A stretch of 64,000 nucleotides of DNA from Sipunculus nudus (GCA_026874595.1 CM049320.1:42914714-42978713), one strand, 5' to 3'; counted from the stretch's first letter, positions 22,879 through 37,700 are shown. Numbers and translations: made by a program. Notes: generated by a model from the letters alone, not told the origin.

Positions 22879-24917
22879 AATGTGCCCATGCCTGTTCTTC
22901 TGGCTGATTGAATATTGCCTCCTAATATTCATCATAGAACTCTAAAGAACAAAACAAATAGGAATAATTATAAACTTTTAGCAGAAATGTTTGCATCAAT
23001 ATAGTTAATAAGAGGTCAATTAGCTGCAAGTAAACAGCTGTTGCAATCATTTATTATACCCTGTGACTATGTGCAGTTCTGATTAAGACTGTTATACTTG
23101 GTATGCAAACACTACCAGGTATTGATTGATGCCACACTGAGTGGTAAACATTAATAGTCAGTCACACTATCCAGCACTTTATAATTAACAACCACACGTA
23201 TACACACATAAAGCTCCTACTCAGCTCACAAATGAAGTACCTGGTATATTCAACACCTGCAGGACAATCATACACATGGCGTGTCCATCCAGTAGAAAAT
23301 GTGTGCATCTCTATTATACTCTATTATTTAAATGTCTTATCTGTATTATTAAATGCCTAATCTTCAGCCACCAGTAGAAAGATTTAATATTGAAGGCTAA
23401 AGCAGTTGTTATCCTATGCAACAATCACCAAAACATTGAGGTAACCACCTATATAGTATACGTTCATGTAATATACAGCCTATCTGAAACCAGGCAATCA
23501 TCAATATATGCATATATAAGCTACAATACCTACTGCCTGTGACTGAAATTATCACTTGAGAAAATCAAGGAATTCTTATGATAGATAACTATAATACATG
23601 CATACACAGCTGATTCTACCCCAGGTAAAATAAAAACTGACTACGCCTTTAACATCCAAGTAAGAATGGGCAATGCTGACTTCTAGTGGACTAAAAGAGT
23701 ATGTTACACAATTACTGTGCTGAGCATATATTTCCTTAGTGCTACAAGTACCTGCTCGCCTCCGGTCCGGAACAGCCGTGTAGCAGCTAATATTTCCTAC
23801 CCCAATGAAGCAGGGTCAGTAGTCAGCAGATGGTTAGTATATATATGCTGACTTTTCTGTCCTGCATTGGATCTTTAGTGAACCAGGGTGACTGTTAAGT
23901 ATGCTTGTAAGAGAAATAATTCCTATATTTTAACAAAATTAAAATTATTACCTATGTCTGGTTAGTATTTCTTGAAGAGATGTTATATCACACAGCACCT
24001 TAGATGTTTCAGGACTGGCTGGATTCATTGACCTCACAATTTGCATTTCCTTAGATCCCTGACAGCTTGATCTGGCACACAAGACTGGTGGTACCATCTG
24101 CAATGATTTCCCCATTTTGATGGAGTTTAAACACCCAACCAGTAGTACCTAACAACAATGTAAGCTGTTTAACTCCAAAACTATTAGATGAATTTATGTC
24201 AAATTATGCATAAATCTGTTCAGGAACAGCTGTCTTAAAAGTTAAAATCTTTTCTTAAGAAAATTAACCTCACATGTGGCCTTGCTGTGTTAATGTCCAT
24301 AGCTGCTACAGATAACAACAAGCTGCCCATTCCACTGTCTGTGGCGGGTGAGCCTTGGTTATGATGGTTATAACTCTGATTCTTCAGCAAATGTTAGCCA
24401 CAAATTTTTTTTGTTGAATGAACTAAACTGTCAAACATAAGAATAATACATGACAAATGGAACTGGTAACAGCTGGTATTTTTATGGAAGCTGAACCAAC
24501 CAGTGTTTTCATGTGGGCCACGAAAAGAATGTCATTGACTGTTTCGATGATTTATCAGTGGATGTATATGCTGGTCTGAGCTCATATGCAATTGAAAACA
24601 CAATGTCTGGATGAACATGCTGGTCTGAGCTAAAATTCATCAGAAAAAAACAACGTCTGCTGTGCCTGTTCGACTCTTTAAAATAGAATCAAAGATGAAA
24701 AAAGTTAATATGAAAGTAAAGAACTCAGTGCTTGTTCAATGTCAAATATTCCTAATCCAGAAGTCAGGCCCCAGTAACATATGACTGCTTTTATAAAATG
24801 TTAGAGGCTTCAGTATATATAACTGAAAAGATGTCATTAAAGATTGGTGCTTAAATTTAGTCATGGTCTGATGGAATTAATGTTGTAAAATAAATATTTT
24901 AAATTTATAATTAATTA
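22879..24917. other. Region upstream of the transporter, no gene seen
   Basis: AT-rich. Holds the second copy (about 23490-23665) of the repeat at 17925, and a fragment near 24070-24125 (CACAAGACTGGTGGTACCATCTGCAA-like) related to the GGTGGCGCCACC repeats. The first non-coding exon and promoter of the transporter may lie here or further left, but nothing marks them. Confidence 0.4.
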
Positions 24918-25122
24918 CAAGGTGTCTGAAAAGTAATAGGCCTGCTGTCACAAACAATTTGTTTCAGTGCCAAACAACAAACTACATGATTTCCTTTCCA
25001 GTGGTAGAAAAGGATGGAAAAGTGGAAAAGACTAAAGGCAGATTACTTTGAAGTGTTTGGTTGTTTGGTATTGAAATGACTTGTTTGTGACACCAATCTG
25101 GTTACTTTTTCAGACATACCTG
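24918..25122. mobile_element. ~205-bp foldback MITE
   Basis: The left arm CAAGGTGTCTGAAAAGTAA is the inverted counterpart of the right arm TTACTTTTTCAGACATACCTG. The similarity continues inward through GTCACAAACAA / TTGTTTGTGAC for about 60 bp. The whole unit could fold into one long hairpin. The ends resemble those of Tc1/mariner-type MITEs, but a TA duplication on the right is not evident. Confidence 0.7.
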
Positions 25123-25495
25123 GTGGATGGTTGATCATGTGATCCATGATGTAATCAGGTCTGTATCAAAAGAGCAAAACATGAAACAACCTTCATATCT
25201 TGTTTAGAATTTTTTTACAGTGGGCCATTTTGCCTGTAAAATTGAGTTCTGTACACATACAGATATGTCTTTATCTAACAAGTTGTCATTTAGTATTATT
25301 ATAATTATTGCACAATTAAAATTGGTGAAATTCCAAGATTACAATTCAGACTTCCTGTCTACTGCTGCCACCTGGTACCTACAATTCAGAAAGATCTGGT
25401 TCTTTCTTATTCCAGTGGGAGTATGCATTGTGACACCCTGCATGTATAAGTGCACAAATAATTTATTTAGAGGTCTTTATTTATATCTATTTTAG

Positions 25496-25761
25496 GGAAT
25501 GAATGGAATAACTTCCATGCCTGAAGAAAAGTACCTGTACAATAAACTATCCAAAACCAGCCAGAATGGGAAAAGGCTCCTCAGTCATAGGCTCATTCTT
25601 CCAAAGAATAACTCGCAAGAAGGCTTTGGAGAGATCTGGAAATCTTGAGACCGCACTTCATCGTTGCTATGGCACAGTTGATCTGACGCTACTTGGGATT
25701 GGTTCCATGGTTGGCTCCGGCATATACGTGGTTGTTGGCACAGCCACACGTGATCAGGCTG
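25496..25761 (+). CDS. Transporter exon with start codon
   Basis: A TATCTATTTTAG acceptor ends at 25495, so an upstream non-coding exon is expected. The frame is closed by TGA at 25500-25502, and the first in-frame ATG is 25566 (MGKGSSVIGSFF). Two upstream out-of-frame ATGs (25499, 25517) share a frame and could act as a short uORF. Coding runs to 25761, giving residues 1-65 plus one base, with donor G|GTAGG. It encodes a basic cytosolic N-terminus and the first helix (about 39-59) with GIGSMVGSGIY, the substrate-backbone-binding segment of the APC superfamily. Confidence 0.85.
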
Positions 25762-28700
25762 GTAGGAATCAAGTGTTTTTATTTGTGGTGAATTTTTGTT
25801 TTTGTGTAATTAGATAAGTGCATATATTGTGTGTGTTTAAGCAATTCCCTGAATCCTGTTCTGGCATATGAAAATCCCTTAAAGGGAAGTGCCACTATTA
25901 TTTCTGGAATTGATAATCAGCTGAAACTTTTATACTTTTTGCTTAAGGTTGATTCATGTTGGAAATCAAACTGATCAAGGGTTGTCACCATGCATTTTGG
26001 TAAGATATGTCCTTTAAACAAGACGGTGGTCAACTGGATTTTATGATGGAATGAAGAAAAATCAGTTAAAGAATATGATATGCTACAGAATTGCAATAAA
26101 GTGTAATTTGAAAACTTTTTTTAATAAAAGAAGTGAAAAAAATCATTTTTTTAAATGAAATAAAGAAATTTTATCATAAAAACAGAAAAATATATTGCCA
26201 AATCTCATATATTAAAAAAATTAAATGTCTGGCGGAAATGACCAGAATACATCACTCCTCTGCAGGAATAAAATAAAATTTACAAAAACTAGAATTGATT
26301 TCTTATTTTACTTTGACCTATGAATCACTTATACTGTATGATAAATTTTCACCCCTAAAAAATATGGGGTCACCACAGATCTAGGGCAGTCAACCACTAG
26401 TTTCTGTATTTCAGGAATATAGAACTTGCATAAAAATTATGCATATATTGTTACAGAACCTAATATAAACAGATCACGTATGCGTGATGAACACAAATTT
26501 TGCAATGGAGATAAAAACAAATCAGATTCTGTAACACTAGGCAGTGTGAAATGTCTATGGGAATGAATAAAGAAGTCAGTGTTTTTTTGTTAACAAGTAA
26601 ATATAATTTATTCTTAAAACAACCCTGACAATACAATACACTAAATCAATACAATTATACAATTAAACGGCAGTACAGCAACAAATCAATACAATCACAT
26701 AGAAAATAATGTGCACAGTACCTGGATACCAACACCATCACAACATTAAGTCCTTTAAATGTAAACTCTTGGAGAATGACAGTCCAGTGTTAAGCTCTTG
26801 TAACATCCAGAAAGTAAACTGAAGTCCAAATGCATAAAATCCATGAAAATCTATTATTGCTTCATTCGTCGGATAAGGTCCTGACACACGCTTCTGCGTC
26901 CGCTGGAATCTGCTCTGCTGCTCTCTCTGCCTCCTGCTTAAACACAGCCCCTTATATACTCTTCACCCCGAACCGAGAATTTTCCACTTCTTGAAAAGTC
27001 TATAAGGACCCTACTCAAGAGTAAACACGCGTTTCAGGAATTCTCTAGAAAACATCGCCGTGCCTCTACACACCATGGTGTACACGTGATCCCGCCCCAA
27101 GCCAGCATGACAACGAGAGTTCAACCAGTACGGATTAAACATAGAATGTAATACGCGGCCAGACACGAGTGCCACAACAGGAGTTACGCCCGTGTCACAT
27201 AATAAAAAGAGAACCGGTAACAATATCTATAAAAGAAGTTATCCTTAGCATGATGACATGAAATTCTGAGATAAGTGACTAAGCAGGAGTGGTATTGTAT
27301 ACAGAGTTGTGTGGAGGGCAATAAATTAAGCAGCAGTAGGCAATTAATTATCGATCTGCCACCTCCAATTATTTCCTATTTTTTCACTAAGTAAAGTGGT
27401 GATTGTATGATATAGTGCAACATTAATCTGTGGTCCTAACTAATACCTAAAACATAAAATTTAAATTCATTTGAAGATTATGGTTTTACCAGTTCAAATA
27501 AAAATTAAACACTTGACGGTAGCAGGAGTAAACATTAGGGCTATTTAATTCGAAACATGTTGAAAATTGGACCTCTGTGCCCCATACAATGCATGACGAT
27601 TTGGGTCCAGTTATCGTCTATGGTACGTTCATTATATAGCCTTTTATGAGACCATCCCGAAAACCGTAATAAATGCTTGAAAATCAGAATATTTTACGTT
27701 TTAAATCATGTACACAGTTATGTGATTGTCTAATCTAACGTTACCAGTAAATTGAGAAATATATAATTTGCAATTTCCCGGGAGACGTATGTCGGGAAAA
27801 TTGACCGTCTGTCGGACCATATGTTTTAGTGAGGTATCGGCTTGCTTTTCCAAATTTTAGTTCCCTTTCTGGTGTCTGTGGTTAGATAACTGTCCATTCT
27901 ATTATAATCAACTATAGAAAGTGTAAAATATGCATAAAATAAGTATGATACGGGTGTGGCCTGTGGGCCTGGGTTTTCTGACGGCCCCAAATAAAGGCAT
28001 TTTAACCATTATTAAGAGAAATAAATTACCACTAAAAATATGAATTATCAGCAAAATTTTTATTTCATAGGGAATTGATAAACCCAATCTTAATGATTAA
28101 CTCAGTATCAAGATCGATTCTATTATGTAAGGGTCTTTATTCATGTGTTTAAATAGGCCTTAGTTTCTCATTCTGGGCCCGGCTTTCAGTGTGTCCCAAT
28201 ACCGAGTGCACCAGTAGCTAGCTGGGCGTCCGCGCTGTGCAGTAGCAAGGGTGGCACTTCCCTTTAATGTGCTTTTCACCTGTAGCAGTGTACCTCCTGT
28301 TGTTGAGACTACACGGGAGATGGAAGGGGTTAAAATTAATCACCAACATAGGATAGTCCCTAAAATCTTTTTTCAGTTTCAGTGGCATACCTCCAGAAAA
28401 GGGAAATGAGTCAAATGGCATTTTGTGATATATGTGTGCCCTGATAGTCATCCCCCCCCCCCCCCCCAATATTCTCATCAACTCAGGGCAGAAAATAGTG
28501 AAAAAAAATAATCCATATCAAGATTTATATATTGTTTCCACCAAAACAGTTTTGTGGATACTATGTTTTCAGCAGGACACTGCCACTGCATAGATATTGG
28601 GTTGACCTCTGCCTGTTCCTGTCTGCAGAGCGTCCATTTGTGCATCTGTTTTCACACATAAACCCATATATCTTGGGACTTATTTCTTGGGACATACACA

Positions 28701-31700
28701 AAACTAGTGGCACCATCTACAACCATTTTTGCACAGCATCAATATGTTCATTTGCACATCATGGAAAGGTTTCTCATTTATATGACAGGTTGCCCTACCT
28801 ACTATCTCTTTTATACTGCAGACATCCATGCTAATATCTCAGGACTGGTTCGGCTTATCAGCCTGAATTTTTGCATGTTTATAGATCTTACATTGTTCTT
28901 TATAATACAAAAAACTGGTTGCCCCACATACAAAACTATTTTTACATGGGGTTCATTTGTTTTTCTGTCTAGGGTAAAAATCACTAATATCCCGGCAGTG
29001 GTTAGACTTATCAGCCTGAAATTTCGCATGTGTACATATCTTGGATAGATTTTTTGTTGAATTGGCAGGTGGCACCACCTATAAACATGTTTACTAGGCA
29101 GACACCCATGCTTATATCTCAGGACTGGTTTGACATCTCGGCCAAATATTTTGCATTTGTATAGATCTTACATAGTTCTACAGCTTTAAATACAAATTTG
29201 ATGGCCCAACCAACAACCATTTTTGCATGTAGTCCATCTGCTTCTCTGCCCAGGGTAAAAATCACTTATATCTCAGGATTGGTTTGACTTATCCATCTGA
29301 AATTTTGCATGTGTATACATCATGGACAGGTGGCTTCCATGCTTATATCTCAGGACTGGTTTGACATATCAGCCTAACCCTCCACCCCATTAATAATGCA
29401 ACACATCTCCCTCCATTTCCCCTTAGCACTTGATCCATGCCTCACTTCAACAATACCACTCTGATATCAGTGTTCTTTTCAACTAGCCATATTCTTATTG
29501 GTACTCAGTAACAAGTGTATGCCTGAGAATGACAAGTAAATGTGTGTGTGTGCACTGTTTGTGTGTATGTTTTTTTTTCAAGTTGATTAAAATTAAAACA
29601 CAATGCATCTGAAGAAACAGAAACAAGAGAAATTATAATCCTTTCACTGACATAAACTTGTTCTGTGAATGTTTGTGATTTCAGGCCCTTGGGTAGCACT
29701 GTGATTTATATCTGTTCTGTAAAATTTTGTGATTTCAGGCCCTTTGGTAGCACTGTGATTTATATGTTCTGTGTACGTTTGTGATTTCAGGCCCTGGTAT
29801 AGCACTGTGATTTATATCTGTTTTGTATGTGTTGTGATTTCAGGCCCTGGCATAGCACTGTTATTTAAATCTGTTCTGTAAAATTTTGTGATTTCAGGCC
29901 CTTTGGTAGCATTGTGATTTATATGTTCAGTGTAGGCCTACATTTGTGATTTCATGCCCTTGGGTAGCACTGAGATCTGTTCTGTAAAATTTTGTGATTT
30001 CAGGCCCTTTGGTAGCACTGTGATTTATATGTTCTGAGTACGTTTGTGATTTCAGGCCCTGGTATAGCACTGTGATTTATATCTGTTTTGTATGTGTTGT
30101 GATTTCAGGCCCTGGGATAGTACTTTCCTTTTTGGTAGCAGCAGGGGTGGTGGCTCTGGCAGCGGTGTGTTTTACAGAGTTTGCTACTCGCATCAGTAAG
30201 ACCGGCGGCACATATCTGTACACCTACTGCAGTCTTGGGGAGATCTGGGCGTTCCTGGTGGGCTGGGGTCTGCTCTGCAGTGAGTACCTCAAATTACATA
30301 AAATGTTCTGGACTAATCACAACATCATTGAAAAGTTGGCAATGAATGCAAAATATCTGCAACAAGTTACATACTGTACTCCTCAGAAAATTACTTGATT
30401 TCATTAACTGGAAATCAGTTTTAGTACCAGATAGTCTTGCAAAAATGGAAACACAGACTCCTCCTTCAAAATGATTCATTTACCATGATAAAGCCTGAAT
30501 GCTAGCTTACTAGCAGACAGTATCATATTTGCATACTAAGCAACTTTTCCTTTCCAGTTCACTGGATGTGACAGTTATTATTGTATAAATGGTTAACAAC
30601 TGTTGATTAAACTGACAGTACTTTGAACTCTTTGCCAATATAACACATTAACACTGTTGTTGATCATGTAAAGTAGTTCATGTAACAGTTTAAGCCACTC
30701 AAAGCAGTTGTCATTCTTTGTATCCCCAGTCAAAGTCAGGGATATTATGGTTTAAGCACAGTCCCACCACTGCTGTCCAACTGTTGGACAGATTTCTTTC
30801 ATATTATCCATATGCAAAGATATAAGGTTTATGGGATGAGGTATATTTAAATTGGGGTCATGACCTTTACCATGAGAGTGGTCTTGACCTTGAATATCTC
30901 CATATTTGGTGAAAATCACACCAAAATGTTGTTTCTGAATTGAATGTATCTGTCTGATAATCAAAATGAAAGATGTCAGATGATAAGTTGTTGAAAGAGT
31001 TTAAAAACCTGTGACCTTCACCTTCACCTGTCAAATCTGCCAATTTATAGAATCTTTGTTTACCCCATTACTTTTGAAGTACCCTATCTTTCTTCAAATG
31101 TGACACACAGATTGTTTCCTCCAAAATCTCTGACATGTTTAAAGTCTTGTGACCTTGACCATGTTTTCAAGGTCAAATATGTGGAAACAAAGGAATTTTG
31201 TTTACCCCTTAACTTTTGAAGTAAAGTATTTCTTTTCTTCAAATTTTATACATAAATTGTTTCATACAAGTTGTTGGATGTGTGGACATGATTCTGGTTT
31301 CCTTGGCCTTGTCAAGTGTTAATGTATGCTTCAGAAGAAGGGGGCCTATTTAAGAGGGGTTATGCCTTAATAATCTCTGGTGTGACTGGTCTGTCCCTGT
31401 GTACACAATGTACAAAATAATCTAATTCTTGTTCAAACTCTGTTGTAGTTTTATCAGTGTTATGTTGTGGTGCTCTACTTAAAGTCAGCAATGTATAGTT
31501 CTTCCCCTTTTCTTTAGGTGTATTCAATGTCATATTTCTCTAATCTACTGAGCATTCTCTGTATTTCCTGGAGGTGTATGCATCAGAGGTTTTCTAAATA
31601 TAGTTTCAAATGGTTTGTGATCATTTTCGATTTTGAGTTTTTTTTCATAAGTGTACTGATGAAACCTTACACAAGCAAAAACTACTGATAAACATTCTTT

Positions 31701-34700
31701 TTCTTACTGTGCATGGATTTGTTCTGTGTATGGGCTTATGAAGCATATAACATGGGTTGTCCTTGCTGTAACAACACAGTATCTAATCCTGGTGTGCTTG
31801 CATCACATGATATTGTTGCTTCATTTTCAAGATTATAATATTTCAAACAGTGTTTGCTTGTAACAACTTCTTTGATCTTTTTAAAAGCTGTTTCTTGTGC
31901 CAATTCCCACTAAAATTCTACATCTTGTTTGAGCATCAATTTAAGTGGTTGTGTCACATATTAAGCATTTGAAAAAAACCTGGATAACCAGTTAACCAAA
32001 CCTTCTAACCTGTGTATACCCTGTTTGTCTGTTGGTCTTTCCATTTTGACAATAGCTTTAACCTTGGATAGATCTGGTGACATCCCTCCTCCTGTGATAA
32101 TGTGCCCTAAATACTTTATGCTACCCTGTTTGATCAGACATTTCTCCACATTCAGTTTGATGTTTTCTATTTTGCATGTTTCTAGTACCCGTTGTTATAT
32201 CTGATCATTTTCCTGTTCTGTTCTGGCATATATCAGTATGTCATCCACATAGTTTACAGTGCCTGTTATTCATTTTAACAGTTGACTAACCTTTTTCTGA
32301 AACACTTCATGTGCACTAGAAATTCTGAGAGGCATTCTCCTAAACCTGTAATGCCCAAATGGTGTGTTAAAGGTTGTTCACCTTGAGCTTTTCTCTTAAG
32401 AGTTTTACTTACCAGTACCCTGATGAGCAATCTAATGTGGTGAAATACTTACAACCTGCTAGTCTAGCCTGAATATCTTCCATGGTTGGTCTAGTATAAT
32501 CTCTTTTTATTACCTTGTTCAGCTCTCTGGGGTCCTAACATATTCTGAGTGATATATCTGGCTTCTCAACTGTAACCAAACTGTTAACCCAATCTGAAAG
32601 CTCATCCACTGGTGTTATTATTTTGTTTTTGACCATCTTGTCTAAATAAGCTTTCAGTTTTGGTTTTATGCTTTCTGGAATTCTTCTCACTGGGTAAGCT
32701 ACTGGTTCTACATTCTCCTGTAAACTTAGGTCATATTCAACTTTTAGTTCTCCTAATCCTTTGAATATATCTTTGAGTAAATACATCTTCTTGTTTGTAA
32801 GAATCTCTTTGCATAGCGTGGATACTCTGAACCATATTAAGTTCTGTCAATGTTTTCAGTCCCAGGATAGGTATAGAATCAACCTCTACAATGAAGAATT
32901 TTACAGGATACAACCCTCCTCTGTACTCTAGATTTACTATCACTTTTTTACCCACAACTTGTTGGCTGCTGGTATCTCTGTTATATGCACTAATCCTCAC
33001 TTTACATTTGTTCAACTTATCTGGTATGTCTAGATCTTTATACACCTTGTTTGGTATTATGTTTATCTGAGACCCAGAATCCAATTTGAAATTTAGTTGC
33101 TGGTCAGCTTCACATATCTCTGTCTGCTCAATCCACTCATCGTCATCTTGTTCTACATCTGTACTACATTTGCTCAATGCATTTGTTGTCATACCTTCAT
33201 GTACATTGTGATTATCAGCATCAACATGAACTTTATCATTATCATTTAACTGTGAACAGCATCAACATGAACTTTATCATTGTTATCATGTATAACATCA
33301 TCATCACATGCATCAAACATATTATTCAAGTGCATATCAATGTGGTCATCTTTGTAAAACTAGAGTCTCTATAGAATAATTAAAGTCTCTCTCACCGGTC
33401 CTGGACTCAGTCTCTGATACCTGTTGTACCGGTATGTACTCTGTATATATGGTGCTTCTCTATGTGGCTTTCTCTTCTGTGTTTTGTGTTGTCTGACAGC
33501 ACCTTGTGAAATGGTTAGTCTTGTTTTACTTCTTGCATGTCTTGCAGTGTGCATGAAAGTTTTCTGGTGCATGTTGTGAGCCACATCTGGTACATCTAGA
33601 TATAGGTCCTTCTGCTACAGGTGCCACATTTCTACTGTGTCTACGAAATCATGGACAGATTGACTCGTCACGTGGGAGCCAGTCATGTGTATTATTTCGG
33701 CCACTTGTTCTCTGGATGCTTCACAATATTCCTGTGGGCACAGCAGTAACACTTGATACCCTTTTTATACTGGACTACTTTGTTTATTCTTTTACAATAT
33801 CAGTTCACTGTCTAGACCAATGACCTTGACCTTAGCCTTATAAGCCATGAACAATATAAACAATAAGATAGTTCAATTATGTAACAACTGTGGATTTTTT
33901 TTGTGAGCTATGTGAAACAACACGATTTGAAAACCCTATAAGTCAGATTGACACAAGTCATAGCAGTTTGACAGAGAAACTTCTAACTTTGCATCCAGGG
34001 AGTTCCTGGTAAAATCTTCTTGGTAACTTTAAAAAAGGTGACTGTGACCTATTTTTCTAAAGATTATCAGCAAAAAAACATGATTTTGAACACTCTGGAA
34101 GTGACTCTACCCATTGTTCAAGGTTCCTCAACAAATAGTTTTCATTTGATCATAACATCAATAGTTGATTGAATTTCTAAGTGTCAGAGATTAACTGAGC
34201 ATCATGACCCCTAGGTCACTTGTTTATAACACTGGAAATAACATCTGCAATATATCTGTTGTTTCTTTTGTTTACTTTTCCATGAGTACATCAAGTGTTT
34301 GCTTTAGAGACATGTCTGTAATGTAGACATTCAGAGAGCTTCCTTTGTGTACCTATATTAAATCAATGCAAGAATAAACATTGGGATGCTTCTTTCATTT
34401 CAGCTAGTGTTGCTAGTGCAGCAACTAATGCCAAAGCATGGAGTGGATACCTGGACTCACTGTTTGACCACCAGATCAGGAATCTGACAGAGACCTATGT
34501 TGCTCACTGGACAGTGGGTAAACCTATTGGTTCCCACCCGGACTTTGTGGCATTGGGAGTCATATGTATCCTCATGGTGGTAGTATCTTTGGGTGCTCAG
34601 TGTACAGCCAGATTTAACCATATATTTGCAGGGCTTAATGTGCTAGTTCTCATGTTTGTGACAATAACTGGGCTAGCTCATGCCAACATTTCTAACTGGA

Positions 34701-37700
34701 CATCTAACAGTACCGGTGGATTCTTGCCATATGGAGTCAAAGGAGTTCTAGCTGGGTCGGCTTCAGCCTACTGGGCAATGACGGGATTTGAAAGTATTTC
34801 TGTTGCAAATGAGGAAACTAAAGATCCGTTAAAGTCCATCCCTTGTGCAACAGCTGCAGCAATAACCACTGTTACTCTGTTGTATATCGGAACCAGTTCA
34901 TCACTCACGTTAATGACATCCTACAAAAATGTGGAAGTCAGGGCACCATTACCAGGAGCTTTCGCAGATATTAACTTAACATGGGCCCAATACATCGTGG
35001 CCATTGGTCCTCTATTTGGCTTCACCACAACCTTACTTGGGACTGTGTATTCCTATACCAGACTCAGCTATACAATATCTCACCATGGCCTCTTGCCTCA
35101 GATTTTAGGTAAGCTAAACAGCAGAACAAAAGTACCAGTCAATGCTGTGCTGATCGGAGGAAGCCTGATGGCATTAATCGCCGTGTTCTTAGACATCAGG
35201 GACACCATTGACTTTGCGGTTAACCTGACCTTGTTACAGTATTTATTAATCGCATCTTGTGTTCTTGTTCTTCGGTATCAGCCATCAGACTCCCATCTGT
35301 TGGACCTGCCAGGTTTCCTGGACAACAGCATGAAACGTGACAGCGACGGGAAATGTGACAGTGAAGAGGAAGTTGTGCTGCTTGATGTTCCAGGAGCATT
35401 GAAAGGCATACACAAGGACCCTGATACAACACAGCTAGCAAACTCCAGTAATAACAAAACAAACAGTACATCAGAACTCATGCCATCTAAGGCCCCACAA
35501 GGGGAGGATAATGCTCTGTTCTCATCTGATGATGAACAATCAGGTTTATCAAGACACAGACATCCATCCACCAGCAGTGACATTCTAACAAATGTACATG
35601 AAGATGAAGTTGGAAGAAGTCCTCATAATAAACCCAGGTCACATTCACCCACAGAGGATTTGATATTTAGGTCTTCTACTGCGCTGCAAGTTCCATCAGG
35701 TCATACCTTGAACAGTGCATTAAATGCAGGCCAATTAAAAGACACATTCAGATGCCTGCAGCCAGTCTCAATCCCTCCTGCTGGATGCTGTGTGAAGATT
35801 TCCATTGTCCTCTCTATTGTCTGCATGACACTTTTGTTATTAGTGGTGGTGTTTGCTCATGTCCAGTTGGCTCAGGGGGCATGGTGGCTTATTGCTACAG
35901 TTGTCATATTAATTATCCTCATCATCATCCAAGGATTCATGATCTGGACTCATCGCCAAAATATATACAAACTCAAGTTCAAGGTTAGTACTCTGTTCTT
36001 TATAAAAGTCAAGTTTTAAAGTTATGGTTGGTTTTTAGCTCAGCTGACTGAAAGTCATCTGAGCTATAGCGATCACTCTTTGTCCGTCGTCCGTCTGTCC
36101 GTCTGTCTGTCTGTCCGTCTGTCTGTCTGTCCGTCTGTCCGTCTGTCCGTCCGTTAACCAGGCACAAATCGTAACCGCTGGACCTAGAACCTTGTAACTT
36201 GGGATTCTGAGAGGTCCATAAAAAATCTCCTTGGAAACCAGAAATTAGGTCTCTGTTTCCCATATCCTTCGAGCTATGTGGCCCCAAATACCCCCAGAAA
36301 AGTAAAAAATTTCATACAAAAACTTCAATATCTCATTAACTACTTGACTGATGGTCATGATTTTTGGCATACATATTGATCATGAGATGTTACATCACTT
36401 CCTGCAGACTGGTGGCGCCACCTGTATTTTTCGATTTTTTACGAATTTTTTTCTCTATTTTTGAGACCTTTAAAAATGTGAACATCTGTTAACAAGGCAC
36501 AAATCATAAAGACTGGACTTAGAATCTTAATTCTTGACACACTGAGAGGTCCATGAAAAATCTCCTTGGAAACCAGAAATAAGGTCTCTGTTACCCATAT
36601 CCTTTGAGCTATCGGGCCCCAAAGTACCCCCCAGAATAGTAAAAAATTTCATACAAAAACTGCAATATCTCAATAACTACATCACTGATGGTCTTCATTT
36701 TTGGCATACATATTGATCATGAGATGTTCGATCAGTTCCTGCAGACTGGTGGCGCCACCTGTACTGTTTGATTTTTTACGATTTTTTCCTCTATTTTTGA
36801 GACCTTTGAGGATGCTGTCATCTGTAAGCGTGGCACAAATCGTAACGACTGGACCTAGAATCTTTATTTTCGACACACTAAGAGACCTATGAAAAGTCTC
36901 CATGGAAACCAGAAATTAGGTCTCTGTTACCCATATCCTTCGAGCTATGGGGCCCAAAATTACCCCCCAGAATAGTCAAAAATTTCATACAAAAACTTCA
37001 ATATCTCATTAACTACATCACTGATGGTCATGATTTTCGACATACATATTGATCATGAGATGTTTCATCAGTTTGTGCAGACTGGTGGCGCCACCTGTAT
37101 TTTTTAATGTTCACGAATTGTTTTCTCCATTTTTGAGACCTTTAAGGATGTAGTTATCTGTCAACAGGGTACAAATCGTAACGACTGGACCTAGAATCTT
37201 CGTTCTTGACACACAGGGAGACCCATGATAAGTCTCCATGGAAACCTGAAATTTGGTCTCTGTTACCCATATCCTTTGAGCTATGGCACTCCAAAGTACA
37301 GCTCAGAATAATGGAAAATTTGATACAAAAGCTAAAGTATCTGAACAACTAATGCAGAGATAACCATAATTGTTTGCATGGATATTGATCATGGAGTGTT
37401 TCATAAGTTTCTGCAGACTGGTGGCACCACCTGTATTTGTTCGTTTTTTTTTACGAAATTTTTCTGTATTTTTGAGACCTTTAAAGATATGAACATCTGT
37501 TAACAGGGCACAAATCATAAAAACTGGACCAAGAATCTTCATTCTTGACACACAGGGAGACCCATGAAAAGTCTCCATGGAAACTTGAAATTAGGTCTCT
37601 GTTACCCATATTCTTTAAGCTGTATGGGTCCAAAATACCCCCCCCACCATGAATAATGGAAAATTTGATACAAAAACTGCAGTATTTCAATAACTACAAC

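Larger units (their letters stand above)
31370..33650 (-). mobile_element. Second Ty3/Gypsy relic (knuckle-PR-RT-RNase H) in intron 2
   Basis: Minus-strand pieces in order: Cys-His knuckle (about 33600-33480), aspartic protease (33192-32830), reverse transcriptase (32786-31975), and RNase H with connection (31960-31370). Stops and frameshifts are scattered, but the motifs are better preserved than in the 8.6-13.6 kb relic. It stops before integrase and has no adjoining LTRs, so both ends are lost. It lies antisense to the host transporter. It is not clearly the same family as the two solo LTRs. Confidence 0.85.

Noticed and set aside
27011-27223. 70-codon minus-strand frame
   Set aside because: Lies within the solo LTR and is matched by the homologous LTR at 51352, so it is LTR sequence and not a gene.
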